The translations under genes were made by a program, and so were the position numbers. The notes under the pieces were generated by a model that was not told where the DNA came from, made no database searches, and saw nothing but the letters and a program-made list of their open reading frames with translations. DNA of 64,000 nucleotides from Pseudonocardia acidicola (lineage in GTDB: Bacteria > Actinomycetota > Actinomycetes > Mycobacteriales > Pseudonocardiaceae), in assembly GCF_012911935.1 (NCBI RefSeq), contig NZ_JAAXLA010000020.1, positions 1 through 64,000 on the forward strand, written 5' to 3'. Of this stretch, positions 1-7,502 are shown one piece after another (the stretch's first letter is position 1; each line of letters opens with the position of its first letter).

Positions 1-63
1 GGTGGTGGTCGGAACCCCGTCCAGGCCACCGATCGTGGGCAGCCCCAGATCCAGCGCGGTCAT
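1..63 (-). CDS. korB: 2-oxoacid:ferredoxin oxidoreductase beta subunit (5' end only)
   Basis: Only the first 21 codons lie in the window and the gene continues past the left edge. It starts with ATG at 63, preceded on the minus strand by a clear GGAGGAGA ribosome site. The N-terminus (MTALDLGLP, then GGLDGVPTT) looks like the start of actinobacterial KorB, the thiamine-diphosphate and iron-sulfur subunit of the CoA-dependent 2-oxoglutarate:ferredoxin oxidoreductase. It lies 34 bp downstream of korA in the same direction, the usual korAB operon order. The identification rests mainly on this neighbour because so little sequence is present. Confidence 0.7.
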   Translation of the reverse strand, partial: MTALDLGLPTIGGLDGVPTTT

Positions 64-97
64 GATGTCTCCTCCGCGGGAACGAGTGCGTCGTCGG

Positions 98-1981
98 TCA
101 TGCGAGCACCCCTTGCTCAGCTGCGTTTAGATAGTCCAGGAACACGTCCTGGAGCTCCTCGGCCTTGAACGGCAGGCCGGAAACCTTGGTGTAGGACTTG
201 ACGTCGACCAGGTAGCGGGCGCGCAGCAGCAGCGCCAGCTGGCCCAGGTTCATCTCCGGCACCAGCACCGTGCGGTACCGGGCGAGCACGTCGGCGAGGT
301 TGGCGGGCAGCGGGTTGAGGTGCCGGATGTGTGCGGTGGCGATCTTGTGGCCCAGGTTCCGCACGCGCCGCGCGCCCGCCTCGATGGGCCCGTAGGTCGA
401 CCCCCAGCCGACGACGAGCACGTCCGCCTCGCCGGAGGGGTCGGAGACCGTCAGGTCCGGCACCGGGATGCCGTCGATCTTGGCCTGGCGCAGCCGGACC
501 ATCCGGTCGTGGTTGTCCGGGTCGTAGGAGATCGAACCGCGCCCGTCGGCCTTCTCCAGGCCCCCGATGCGATGCTCCAACCCCGGGGTGCCGGGCACCG
601 CCCACGGCCGGGCCAGGGTGTCGGCGTCACGCAGATACGGCCAGAACTCCCCGGACCCATTCGGGGCGTTGGGTCCGGTCGCGAAGCCGGGATCGACCGA
701 CTCGAGGGTGTCGGCGTCGGGGATCTTCCACGGTTCGGAGCCGTTGGCCAGCGCCCCGTCGGAGAGGACCATCACGGGGGTCCGGTACTTGACGCTGATC
801 GCGGCCGCCTCGATCGCGGCGTGGAAACAGTCCCCCGGGGACCGGGGCGCGATGATCGGCACCGGGGCTTCGCCGTTGCGCCCGAACATCGCCTGCAGCA
901 GGTCGGCCTGCTCGGTCTTGGTCGGCAGCCCGGTGGACGGGCCACCACGCTGGACGTCGATCACCAGCAGCGGCAGTTCCAGGGCCACCGCCAGACCCAC
1001 GGTTTCGGCCTTGAGCGCGACACCAGGACCGCTGGTGGTGGTCACCCCGAGCGCCCCACCGAACGAGGCGCCGAGGGCGGCGCCGACGCCGGCGATCTCG
1101 TCCTCGGCCTGGAACGTGGTGACGCCGAAGGCCTTGTGACGCGACAGTTCGTGGAGGATGTCCGAGGCCGGGGTGATCGGGTACGAGCCCAGAAACACCG
1201 GCAGCCCGGTGGTCCGCCCGGCCGCCACGATCCCGTAGGCCAGCGCGATGTTCCCGGTGATCTGCCGGTAGCTGCCCGGGACGAGCTTGGCCGGGGCGAC
1301 CTCGTAGGTGACCGCGAACGCCTCGGTGGTCTCGCCGTAGGCGTGTCCGGCGCGGAAGGCCAGGATGTTCGCCTCGGCGATGTCGGGCTTCCTCGAGAAC
1401 TTCTCCCGCAGGAACCGTTCGGTGCCCTCGTGCGGTCGGTGATACATCCAGGACAGCAGGCCCAGAGCGAACATGTTCTTGGCCCGCTCGGCGTCCTTCT
1501 TGCTCAGCCCGGTGGACTCCAGCGCCCCCTTGGTCAGCGTGGCCATGGCGACCTGGTGCACCGCGAAGTCGGCGAGGGAGTCATCCTCGAGCGGGTTGGA
1601 CCCGTACCCGACCTTGGTCAGGTTCCGCTTGGTGAACTCGTCGGTGTTGACGATGATCACCCCGCCCTTGGGCAGGTCTGAGATGTTCGCCTTGAGCGCC
1701 GCGGGGTTCATCGCCACCAGCACGTCCGGGCGGTCGCCGGGGGTCAGGATGTCATAGTTCGCGAAATGCAACTGGAACGACGACACCCCCGGCAACGTCC
1801 CGGCAGGCGCCCGGATCTCGGCGGGGAAGTTCGGCAGCGTCGAGAGGTCGTTGCCGAAGGTCGCGGTCTCGGAGGTGAACCTGTCACCGGTGAGCTGCAT
1901 CCCGTCACCGGAGTCACCCGCGAACCGAATGACCACCCGGTCCTTCGCGAGGACCTCTGGCGACGACGTCGTGGGCGGCAT
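98..1981 (-). CDS. korA: 2-oxoglutarate:ferredoxin oxidoreductase, fused gamma-alpha subunit
   Basis: This 627-residue protein has the KorA architecture. An N-terminal gamma domain (residues about 15-210, opening with RFAGDSGDGMQ) is followed by the alpha (pyrimidine-binding) domain with the signature GSYPITPASD near residue 265 and the C-terminal transketolase-like domain ending near 620. With KorB it oxidatively decarboxylates 2-oxoglutarate to succinyl-CoA and reduces ferredoxin in the cytosol. The length is as expected for the fused form found in Mycobacterium and relatives. The ATG at 1981 follows an AGGAAGGAACA ribosome site. The reduced ferredoxin could feed the oxygenases elsewhere in the window, but that link is inference. 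Confidence 0.93.
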   Translation of the reverse strand: MPPTTSSPEVLAKDRVVIRFAGDSGDGMQLTGDRFTSETATFGNDLSTLPNFPAEIRAPAGTLPGVSSFQLHFANYDILTPGDRPDVLVAMNPAALKANISDLPKGGVIIVNTDEFTKRNLTKVGYGSNPLEDDSLADFAVHQVAMATLTKGALESTGLSKKDAERAKNMFALGLLSWMYHRPHEGTERFLREKFSRKPDIAEANILAFRAGHAYGETTEAFAVTYEVAPAKLVPGSYRQITGNIALAYGIVAAGRTTGLPVFLGSYPITPASDILHELSRHKAFGVTTFQAEDEIAGVGAALGASFGGALGVTTTSGPGVALKAETVGLAVALELPLLVIDVQRGGPSTGLPTKTEQADLLQAMFGRNGEAPVPIIAPRSPGDCFHAAIEAAAISVKYRTPVMVLSDGALANGSEPWKIPDADTLESVDPGFATGPNAPNGSGEFWPYLRDADTLARPWAVPGTPGLEHRIGGLEKADGRGSISYDPDNHDRMVRLRQAKIDGIPVPDLTVSDPSGEADVLVVGWGSTYGPIEAGARRVRNLGHKIATAHIRHLNPLPANLADVLARYRTVLVPEMNLGQLALLLRARYLVDVKSYTKVSGLPFKAEELQDVFLDYLNAAEQGVLA

Positions 1982-2080
1982 CGTTGTGTTCCTTCCTGCG
2001 GCCGTGAGCAGGCGCTCAGCGGCGATCCGATCTCATGGGACGAGGCGACCGAGGGAGTCGTGCGGAACGAGGGCCCCGCC

Positions 2081-2335
2081 TCAGGCAGAGCCTGGGCCTC
2101 GCTCCGGCCGGACTTCGGTCAGGGCCTGCGCGATCCCACGGGCCGAGCGCTCGTCCCGGTCCGGCCGCGGCGGGCTCCGCCGGGGCCGGTCGACCCCCAT
2201 GACGACAAGTCCTGCGTGGTGCAAGGCCATGGCACACGTGCTCTCGCCGTCGAAGCCCGTACGGCGCTCGAAGCCGGGCGGAGGCAGCAACGGTTCGAAG
2301 ATCCGGATCCAGTACTCCAGGTCCGGCACCTCCAT
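2081..2335 (-). CDS. Hypothetical 84-residue protein
   Basis: A short reading frame lies 45 bp downstream of the SDR gene and in the same frame as it. The start is ATG 2335. The first about 50 residues have protein-like composition (MEVPDLEYWIRIFEPL at the start, then GFERRTGF and AMALHHAGLVVMGVD). The last 30 are charged and arginine-rich, as expected of read-through. In-frame coding-like residues (NGPGWLESLR) also precede the ATG, which suggests the remnant of a longer gene. I do not recognise the family, and no good ribosome site is visible. It could be a small accessory protein or a decayed fragment. Confidence 0.3.
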   Translation of the reverse strand: MEVPDLEYWIRIFEPLLPPPGFERRTGFDGESTCAMALHHAGLVVMGVDRPRRSPPRPDRDERSARGIAQALTEVRPERGPGSA

Positions 2336-2380
2336 CCGGAGCGATTCCAGCCACCCGGGCCCGTTTCGTTCATGTCCAGG

Positions 2381-3130
2381 TCAGTTGACCGGGCCCCCGG
2401 CGACGTAGAGCACCTGCCCCGACACGAAGCCGGACGCCTCCGCGACCAGGAACGACACGGCGTTGGCGATGTCGGCCGGCTCCCCGACCCGCTGCACGGG
2501 GGTCTGCTTCGCATTCGCCTCGACGAACTTCTCCCAGTCCACACCGATCCGCTCGGCAGTCGCCTTGGTCATCTCGCTGGCGATGAAGCCAGGAGCGATG
2601 CAGTTCGCGGTGACCCCGAACTTGCCGAGCTCGATGGCGAGGGTCTTGGTGAAGCCTTGCAGCCCCACCTTCGCCGTGGAGTAGTTCGACTGGCCACGGT
2701 TGCCGAGGGCGGCGATGGAGGAGATGTTCACGACGCGGCCGAACTGCTGCTCCACCATGTGCTTCTGCACGGCCTTGGTCATCAGGAACGCGCCCTTCAG
2801 GTGCACTCCCATCACCGCGTCCCAGTCCGACTCGGTCATCTTGAACAGCAGGTTGTCCCGGGTGATGCCGGCGTTGTTGACCAGCACCGTCGGAGCGCCC
2901 AGCTCCTCGGCCACCCGAGCCACCGCGGCATCCACCGCCGCCGCATCCGAGACGTCGGCCTGTACGGCCAAGCCGGGTCCGCCGTCGAAGCCGTCGACGG
3001 TCGCCTTCGCGGCGGTCTCGTCCAGGTCGACGACGGCGACGGCGAAGCCGTCGGCGGCCAGCCGGGTCGCGGTGGCCGCGCCGATGCCGCGGGCCGCGCC
3101 GGTCACGATCGCGGTACGGGGAGCGCTCAT
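2381..3130 (-). CDS. SDR family 3-oxoacyl reductase (FabG-like), cassette A copy
   Basis: A 249-residue classical short-chain dehydrogenase with the cofactor motif TGAARGIG near the start, NNAG in the middle, an active-site YSTAK, and a FabG-like C-terminus (GFVSGQVLYVAGG). It probably interconverts 3-hydroxyacyl- and 3-oxoacyl-thioesters with NAD(P). A GTG at 3136 has better spacing to the AGGAG site, but ATG 3130 aligns with the start of the paralogue at 16405-17160. The two proteins differ at only 11 positions over their last roughly 172 residues, so this is a recent duplication. It is followed by the hypothetical frame at 2335 and preceded by a broken SnoaL-like gene. Confidence 0.9.
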   Translation of the reverse strand: MSAPRTAIVTGAARGIGAATATRLAADGFAVAVVDLDETAAKATVDGFDGGPGLAVQADVSDAAAVDAAVARVAEELGAPTVLVNNAGITRDNLLFKMTESDWDAVMGVHLKGAFLMTKAVQKHMVEQQFGRVVNISSIAALGNRGQSNYSTAKVGLQGFTKTLAIELGKFGVTANCIAPGFIASEMTKATAERIGVDWEKFVEANAKQTPVQRVGEPADIANAVSFLVAEASGFVSGQVLYVAGGPVN

Positions 3131-3157
3131 GGTCACTCGTTCTCCTGTTCGCAGTGC

Positions 3158-3601
3158 TCAGGCCCGGTCGACCGGGCCGAGGTGGGGGTGCTCACCCGGG
3201 GCCAGGGCCCGGACGACACGGGGCGGCTCGCCCGAGAAGATCCCTGGTAGGCGTGCCGGAAATCGCCGTCGGTGACCACGCTGTCGTCGTCCACGGTGAC
3301 GCGGGTGACCTCGTACTCCAACCGGCTCTTGCCGCTGGCGGACATCGCCTCGTAGTGGGCGACGACCTCGGCGTGGCCTGGGGCCCGACCGACGAGGACG
3401 ATGCGCCCCAGATCGTTAGCGCGGCTCGGGCACGAGCATTGCCATGAGGGCGTCCAGGTCACCCCGGACCTCCTCCTCGACGTGCCGCGCGACGACCTCG
3501 ATGTGGGCCCGACGGCGGGGATCCTGCTCCTGTGTGATGCGCTTGGCGAGAAGTCGCCAGCTCGCCCGCGCGTCCGGATGCAGGTCGGTGGCAGCCGTCA
3601 T
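3158..3601 (-). pseudogene. Broken SnoaL/NTF2-like gene, cassette A copy
   Basis: This is a decayed copy of the intact gene at 17187-17753. The first 61 residues read cleanly (start of the MTAATDLHPDARASW type, through LVPEP). A one-base loss near 3418 then creates a stop. The frame resumes as GHAEVVAHYEAM and SGKSRLEYEVTRV up to FRHAYQG near 3250. There an internal deletion of roughly 40 codons and a second frame change join it to the C-terminal piece GEPPRVVRALAPGEHPHLGPVDRA, written here in parts: GEPPRVVRAL, then HPHLGPVDRA. The two lesions make a functional product unlikely. Its neighbours on both sides, the SDR and the thiolase, are intact. Confidence 0.85.
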
Positions 3602-3634
3602 GTCGCACCTCACCTTGTCGTGGCTCGTGCTCAG

Positions 3635-3661
3635 TTTATTCTAGTCATAGATATTCCAGTT
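3635..3661. promoter_or_regulatory. Shared AT-rich element, site a
   Basis: The sequence TTTATTCTAG-TCATA-GATATTCCAG lies between the broken SnoaL gene and the divergent thiolase. It matches the recurring element (AATACTCTAG-N5-GACTATCCAG). Read on the minus strand it contains TAGAAT, a plausible -10 hexamer 33 bp before the minus-strand start. It is almost the same as the site in cassette B at 17789. Confidence 0.55.
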
Positions 3662-3687
3662 GCCTACCTTTGCCCCAAGGAGAAGCG

Positions 3688-4821
3688 ATGCGAGACGCGG
3701 TGATCGCCGCAGCGGTGCGGACACCCATCGGGAAGCGCAAGGGCGGCCTCTCCGAGGTCCACCCGGCCGAGCTGTCCGCCTTCGTGCTCCGCGAGCTCGT
3801 CACACGGGCCGGGATCGAGCCCGGCACCGTGGACGACGTGATCTGGGGCTGCGTCACCCAGACCGGTGAGCAGACGAACAACATCGCCCGTACCGCGGTG
3901 CTGGCGGCGGGCTGGCCCGAGCACATTCCGGGCACGACGGTCGACCGCCAGTGTGGGTCGAGCCAGCAGGCCCTTCACTTTGCCGCTGCGGGCGTGGTCG
4001 CCGGGCACTACGACGTTGCGATCGCGGGCGGTGTCGAGTCGATGACCCGGGTCCCGATGGGCACGACGGTCCGGCAGGGCCCCGGCTTTCCGGTGCCACC
4101 GTCGGTGAAGGAGCGCTACGGCGTCGACTTCAACCAGGGCATCGGGGCCGAGCAGATCGCCACACGGTGGGGCTTCTCCCGGACCCAGCTCGACGAGTAC
4201 GCCGTCGAGTCGCACGAGCGGGCCGCGGCCGCCACCGACTCCGGCGCCCTGAGCGCCCAGATCGCCACCTGGGAGTCCGTGACCTCCGACGAGGGGATCC
4301 GCCGCGGCTCCACCGTGGAGAAGCTGGCCGGACTGAAGCCGGCCTTCACCGAGGACGGCCTCATCACCGCGGGGAACTCGTCCCAGATCTCGGACGGCTC
4401 GGCGGCGCTGCTGGTCACCACCAGCGACAAGGCCGCCGAGCTGGGGCTGACTCCGCTGGTGCGGGTGCACACCTCCGTCGTGGTCGGCAGCGACCCGGTG
4501 ATGATGCTGACCGGGCCGATCCCCGCGACGGCGAAGGCGCTCGCGAGGTCCGGGCTCGGGATCGACGAGATCGGCGCGTTCGAGGTGAACGAGGCGTTCG
4601 CCTCCGTCCCGCTGGCCTGGCTGGCGGAGACCGGTGCGGACCCGAAGCGCACCAACCCGTTGGGGGGCGCCATCGCCGTGGGCCACCCGCTCGGCGGCTC
4701 GGGCGCCGTGCTGGCCAGCCGGCTCGTGCACCACATGCGGGACAACGGAATCCGCTACGGCCTGCAGACGATGTGCGAGGGCGGCGGGATGGCGAACGCG
4801 ACCATCCTCGAGCTCGTGTGA
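3688..4821 (+). CDS. Acetyl-CoA acetyltransferase-type thiolase, cassette A copy
   Basis: A 377-residue thiolase with all catalytic residues: nucleophilic Cys89 in DRQCGSS, NEAF at 301-304, His333 in GHPLGGSGA and Cys363 in CEGGG. The length is typical of the family. It cleaves 3-oxoacyl-CoA with CoA, or runs the reverse condensation. The ATG at 3688 follows AAGGAGAAGCG at ideal spacing. An upstream in-frame start at 3670 lacks a ribosome site. It is divergent from the SDR/SnoaL pair, sharing the 3635 regulatory element. Its paralogue at 17872 has lost the middle of the gene, so this is the only working copy of the pair. Confidence 0.93.
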   Translation: MRDAVIAAAVRTPIGKRKGGLSEVHPAELSAFVLRELVTRAGIEPGTVDDVIWGCVTQTGEQTNNIARTAVLAAGWPEHIPGTTVDRQCGSSQQALHFAAAGVVAGHYDVAIAGGVESMTRVPMGTTVRQGPGFPVPPSVKERYGVDFNQGIGAEQIATRWGFSRTQLDEYAVESHERAAAATDSGALSAQIATWESVTSDEGIRRGSTVEKLAGLKPAFTEDGLITAGNSSQISDGSAALLVTTSDKAAELGLTPLVRVHTSVVVGSDPVMMLTGPIPATAKALARSGLGIDEIGAFEVNEAFASVPLAWLAETGADPKRTNPLGGAIAVGHPLGGSGAVLASRLVHHMRDNGIRYGLQTMCEGGGMANATILELV

Positions 4822-4831
4822 TGCACGACGG

Positions 4832-4861
4832 GCCGGCGGGTGTTCCCCACCGGCCCGCCGG
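4832..4861. terminator. Hairpin downstream of thiolase
   Basis: An inverted repeat (CCGGCGGG ... CCCGCCGG) starts just after the thiolase stop at 4821, in front of the convergent remnant ending at 4866. The stem is strong, but no T-run follows. Confidence 0.45.
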
Positions 4862-4865
4862 CCGC

Positions 4866-5275
4866 CTACACAGTGGCGCCGACCATCCCGCCCAGCCGCC
4901 CGACGATGATCTCCTCGGCGTCCGGCACGATGCGGGGGATCAGCTCGCCGCAGGTCGGGATGTCCCGGATCAGTCCCTGGGACTCGCCCGCCCACCAGAT
5001 GCAGGCCAGTCCCGCGCGCCACCGCTCCCGCCGCGCGATCCGAACGTGCCCCCGCCGCCGCTGAGGTCGGCACCGACCGAGAACGCCGACCCCGCACCGG
5101 TGAGGACGACAGCGCGGACCTCGTCCCGATCGTCGGTCTCGTCGAGGGCTGCGCACAGATCCCGCACGCCGGCGGGCGACAGGGCGTTGCGACGCCGCGG
5201 GCGGTCCAGGGTGATCGTCAGCAGCCCGGATTCGTCCTGGGACGTGCTCACCGCGGGTCGGTCGTCGTCCGTCAC
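4866..5275 (-). pseudogene. Chimeric remnant: enoyl-CoA hydratase head joined to nitronate monooxygenase tail
   Basis: From GTG 5275 the first about 75 residues are a normal enoyl-CoA hydratase N-terminus (ITLDRPRRRNALSP, RAVVLTGAGSAFSVGADLSGG, given here as two pieces). The frame then becomes low-complexity. From about 5030 another frame carries the C-terminus of a nitronate monooxygenase (2-nitropropane dioxygenase): RWRAGLACIWWAGESQG, then PTCGELIPRIV, ending with TAG at 4866. The middle and end of the hydratase and the start of the monooxygenase are gone. This looks like a deletion that fused two formerly adjacent genes out of frame. The 5' piece still has an intact start but no working active site. 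Confidence 0.8.
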
Positions 5276-5393
5276 GTCGAAACTCTAACTCACGACTTTT
5301 CTCTGATGGAACGCCTCTCGATGCTGACCAGCACCCACGCTGTATGGACGCACCCATCGGCGACGACCTCGTCACGTACCGGCCGGGCCCACG

Positions 5394-5414
5394 ACCATCT
5401 ACTTCTAGACTTTC
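5394..5414 (+). promoter_or_regulatory. Shared element, site b (reverse orientation), with -10 box
   Basis: ACCATC-TACTT-CTAGACTTTC is a weak match to the reverse of the recurring element. TAGACT at 5406-5411 is exactly 7 bases before ATG 5419, the geometry of a leaderless transcript. Confidence 0.45.
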
Positions 5415-5418
5415 TTCC

Positions 5419-6324
5419 ATGCCGGACTCCACCACAGCCGACCCGGTCGCCTTCCCCGGCGCGGGCGGAATCACCCTCGCAGCGGACCGCTGGGACCCGC
5501 CCTCCGGTACGCCATCGAACGGCACGGTCCTCCTGCTGCACGGCGGCGGCCAGACCCGGCACTCCTGGCGGACGACGGGCCGCGCACTCGCCGGAGCGGG
5601 GTGGAGCACCTACGCCCTCGACGCCCGCGGGCACGGCGACAGCGGCTGGGCGGCCGACGGCGACTACTCCATGGACGCGTTGGTCGCCGACCTGCGCGCG
5701 GTCGTCACCGCGCTCGACGTCCAGCCGGTCCTCGTCGGCGCCTCGCTCGGCGGGAGCACCGCGCTCCTCGCCGAGGGTGAGGGTTGCGGACTCGCCCGCG
5801 GGATCGTCCTGGTCGACGTCACGCCGCGGATCGAGCCGGAGGGCGTCGCCGAGATCATGGCGTTCATGCGCAGTGGTCTGGGTGGGTTCGCCTCGCTCGA
5901 GGACGCCGCGGACGCCGTCGCCGCCTACAACCCGCACCGACCCCGGCCCGCCTCCACCGACGGCCTGCGCAAGAACCTGCGCCTGCGCGAGGGGCGCTGG
6001 TACTGGCACTGGGACCCCCGGTTCGTCGACGGCAGGGACGAACCGAGCCGGGAGCGGCCGGACGACGAGCACCGGTCCAGACGGGCCCGAGAGGCGGCAC
6101 GCCGGATCTCCGTTCCCACGCTGCTCGTCCGTGGCGTGCGGTCCAGGGTGGTCAGCGAGGCGTCCGCGGCCGAACTCCGTGCGCTGATCCCGCACTCCGA
6201 GCAGATCGACGTCAGCGGGGCAGGACACATGGTCGCGGGCGACGACAACGACGTGTTCAGCGGGGGCCTGCGGCGGTTCCTCGAGGAGCGGGTCGCTGCC
6301 CTGCCGAGTGCGCTGCGTCACTGA
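5419..6324 (+). CDS. Alpha/beta hydrolase
   Basis: A 301-residue alpha/beta-hydrolase-fold protein. The oxyanion segment LLLHGGGQTRHSW lies near residue 38. The nucleophile elbow is GASLGGS near 110-116, with Ser in the GxSxG context. An acid residue lies in the later VTPRIEP/VPTLLVRG region, and the His is in SGAGHMVAGDD near the end. Such enzymes hydrolyse esters, lactones or carbon-carbon bonds of ring-cleavage products. The substrate cannot be told. The ATG at 5419 has no Shine-Dalgarno site, but a TANNNT -10 box ends 7 bases upstream, which favours leaderless translation. It is transcribed toward the convergent gene ending at 6464, with a hairpin between them. Confidence 0.88.
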   Translation: MPDSTTADPVAFPGAGGITLAADRWDPPSGTPSNGTVLLLHGGGQTRHSWRTTGRALAGAGWSTYALDARGHGDSGWAADGDYSMDALVADLRAVVTALDVQPVLVGASLGGSTALLAEGEGCGLARGIVLVDVTPRIEPEGVAEIMAFMRSGLGGFASLEDAADAVAAYNPHRPRPASTDGLRKNLRLREGRWYWHWDPRFVDGRDEPSRERPDDEHRSRRAREAARRISVPTLLVRGVRSRVVSEASAAELRALIPHSEQIDVSGAGHMVAGDDNDVFSGGLRRFLEERVAALPSALRH

Positions 6325-6405
6325 CCTCGCCGCGGCCTACAGAATGAACCCGGACGAGCGGAGGCGCGACGATCCGGTTCACGGTCCAAGTTCCCGATGG
6401 ACCGG

Positions 6406-6445
6406 GAGTCTCCGCCGCCCTCCTCGTCACTGGCGGCGGAGACTC
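6406..6445. terminator. Hairpin between convergent genes
   Basis: A perfect 14-bp stem (GAGTCTCCGCCGCC / GGCGGCGGAGACTC) with a 12-base loop lies between the hydrolase stop (6324) and the stop of the minus-strand gene (6464). It probably serves both directions. Confidence 0.65.
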
Positions 6446-6463
6446 GTCGCGGCCGGCTGAGCG

Positions 6464-7468
6464 CTACTTGCGCAGGCCGTCCTCGGTCACCCGGTTGCCG
6501 AAGCCCTCGAGCCAGGTCAGGCCGTCGACGAGCTCGCGCTCGTCGCCGATCCGGCGGATCTGCCCGTACTGCGCCCGATAGTTGGCCCACCGGGACTCGG
6601 AGAACTCAGTCATCCGCCCGGTCTGCGGACCGACGAACTCGTACTGGGTGCCCGCGACGTCGTAGGTCGCGGAGTTGGGCCAGTCGTCGCCGTCCATGTC
6701 GAAACGGGCGTCGAGGGTCGGTGTCATGGCGGCCACCTGGTCGCCCTCGACGACCACGCCCGGGGTGAAGCCTTCGCGGCCCATCACCAGGTGGCCCCAC
6801 TCGTAGCCGCCGTCGGCGAACTTGTTGCAGAACACGCCCCACATGATCTGCAGGTCGTTGAAGTAGCCGTACTCCTTCCACTCCATGCCGTGCCGCCAGT
6901 AGCCGTTGTCGAACCAGATCGGACCCTGGACCCGCTTTCCCTGGAACTCGCCGGTCATCCAGTAGCAGGTCGAGGTGTAGAGCAGGGGCAGCTTCCGGGA
7001 CGGGACGAAGAACTGCACGCCGTTGCCCGCGCTCTCGCCCTCGAGCTGCAGGATGTCACCCTCGTCGTAGGTGAGCCGGTCGCCGGTCCAGTGCAGGGTC
7101 ATCGGCTGCTCGCCTTCGGGCAGGGTGCCCTTCGGCAGCCGCTGGAAGACCGGGTCGGACCACTTCCGCTCGACGCCGCCGAGCACGCGTCGGAGCTCGC
7201 CTCGGGCGCTGCGCCCGGAGTCCGGGTGCACGTCGAGTTCGCGGCTCGGGTCGCCGTTCTGGGTCATGACGAAGCACCCACTGGTCAAGGACCCGACGAA
7301 CTTGCGCTCGCAACAGTAGGTCAGGCCGTCCTCGTCGTGGAAGAAGCCATAGAGCCAGGTCGCCTGAAGGCCGAGGCCGTGCTGCTCCTGATCCACCTGC
7401 ATCCGCTCCGGATCGGGTGTGAACGAGCCGACGACCACTCGATGGTCGAAATCGCCGAACAGTGGCAC
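6464..7468 (-). CDS. Conserved-looking protein of unknown function beside swivelling-histidine protein
   Basis: A 334-residue soluble protein with no signal peptide or membrane segment, rich in Trp, Tyr and Gly (for example WFDNGYWRHGMEW around residue 185 and IMWGVFCNKFADGGYEWG around 212). Such aromatic-rich, beta-type sequence recalls lipocalin-like/CrtC-AttH folds. However, the RDHSWG motif of the other lipocalin-like proteins in this window is absent, so this is only a guess. It starts at GTG 7468 behind AGGAGGACACACCC. It lies 34 bp downstream of the swivelling-histidine gene (7503-9137), so the two are probably one transcript, which parallels the lipocalin-like/PEP-utilising pairs at 52-54 kb and 56-59 kb. 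Confidence 0.8.
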   Translation of the reverse strand: MPLFGDFDHRVVVGSFTPDPERMQVDQEQHGLGLQATWLYGFFHDEDGLTYCCERKFVGSLTSGCFVMTQNGDPSRELDVHPDSGRSARGELRRVLGGVERKWSDPVFQRLPKGTLPEGEQPMTLHWTGDRLTYDEGDILQLEGESAGNGVQFFVPSRKLPLLYTSTCYWMTGEFQGKRVQGPIWFDNGYWRHGMEWKEYGYFNDLQIMWGVFCNKFADGGYEWGHLVMGREGFTPGVVVEGDQVAAMTPTLDARFDMDGDDWPNSATYDVAGTQYEFVGPQTGRMTEFSESRWANYRAQYGQIRRIGDERELVDGLTWLEGFGNRVTEDGLRK

Positions 7469-7502
7469 GGGTGTGTCCTCCTGAGATGGATGGATGGGTG
7501 GT

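Noticed and set aside
320..1681. Long plus-strand open frame antisense to korA
   Set aside because: It is an arginine/glycine-rich shadow of the minus-strand gene, caused by high GC; no family match and no ribosome site. Similar long antisense frames across the window (for example 13896-15086 and 44643-47912) were left out for the same reason.
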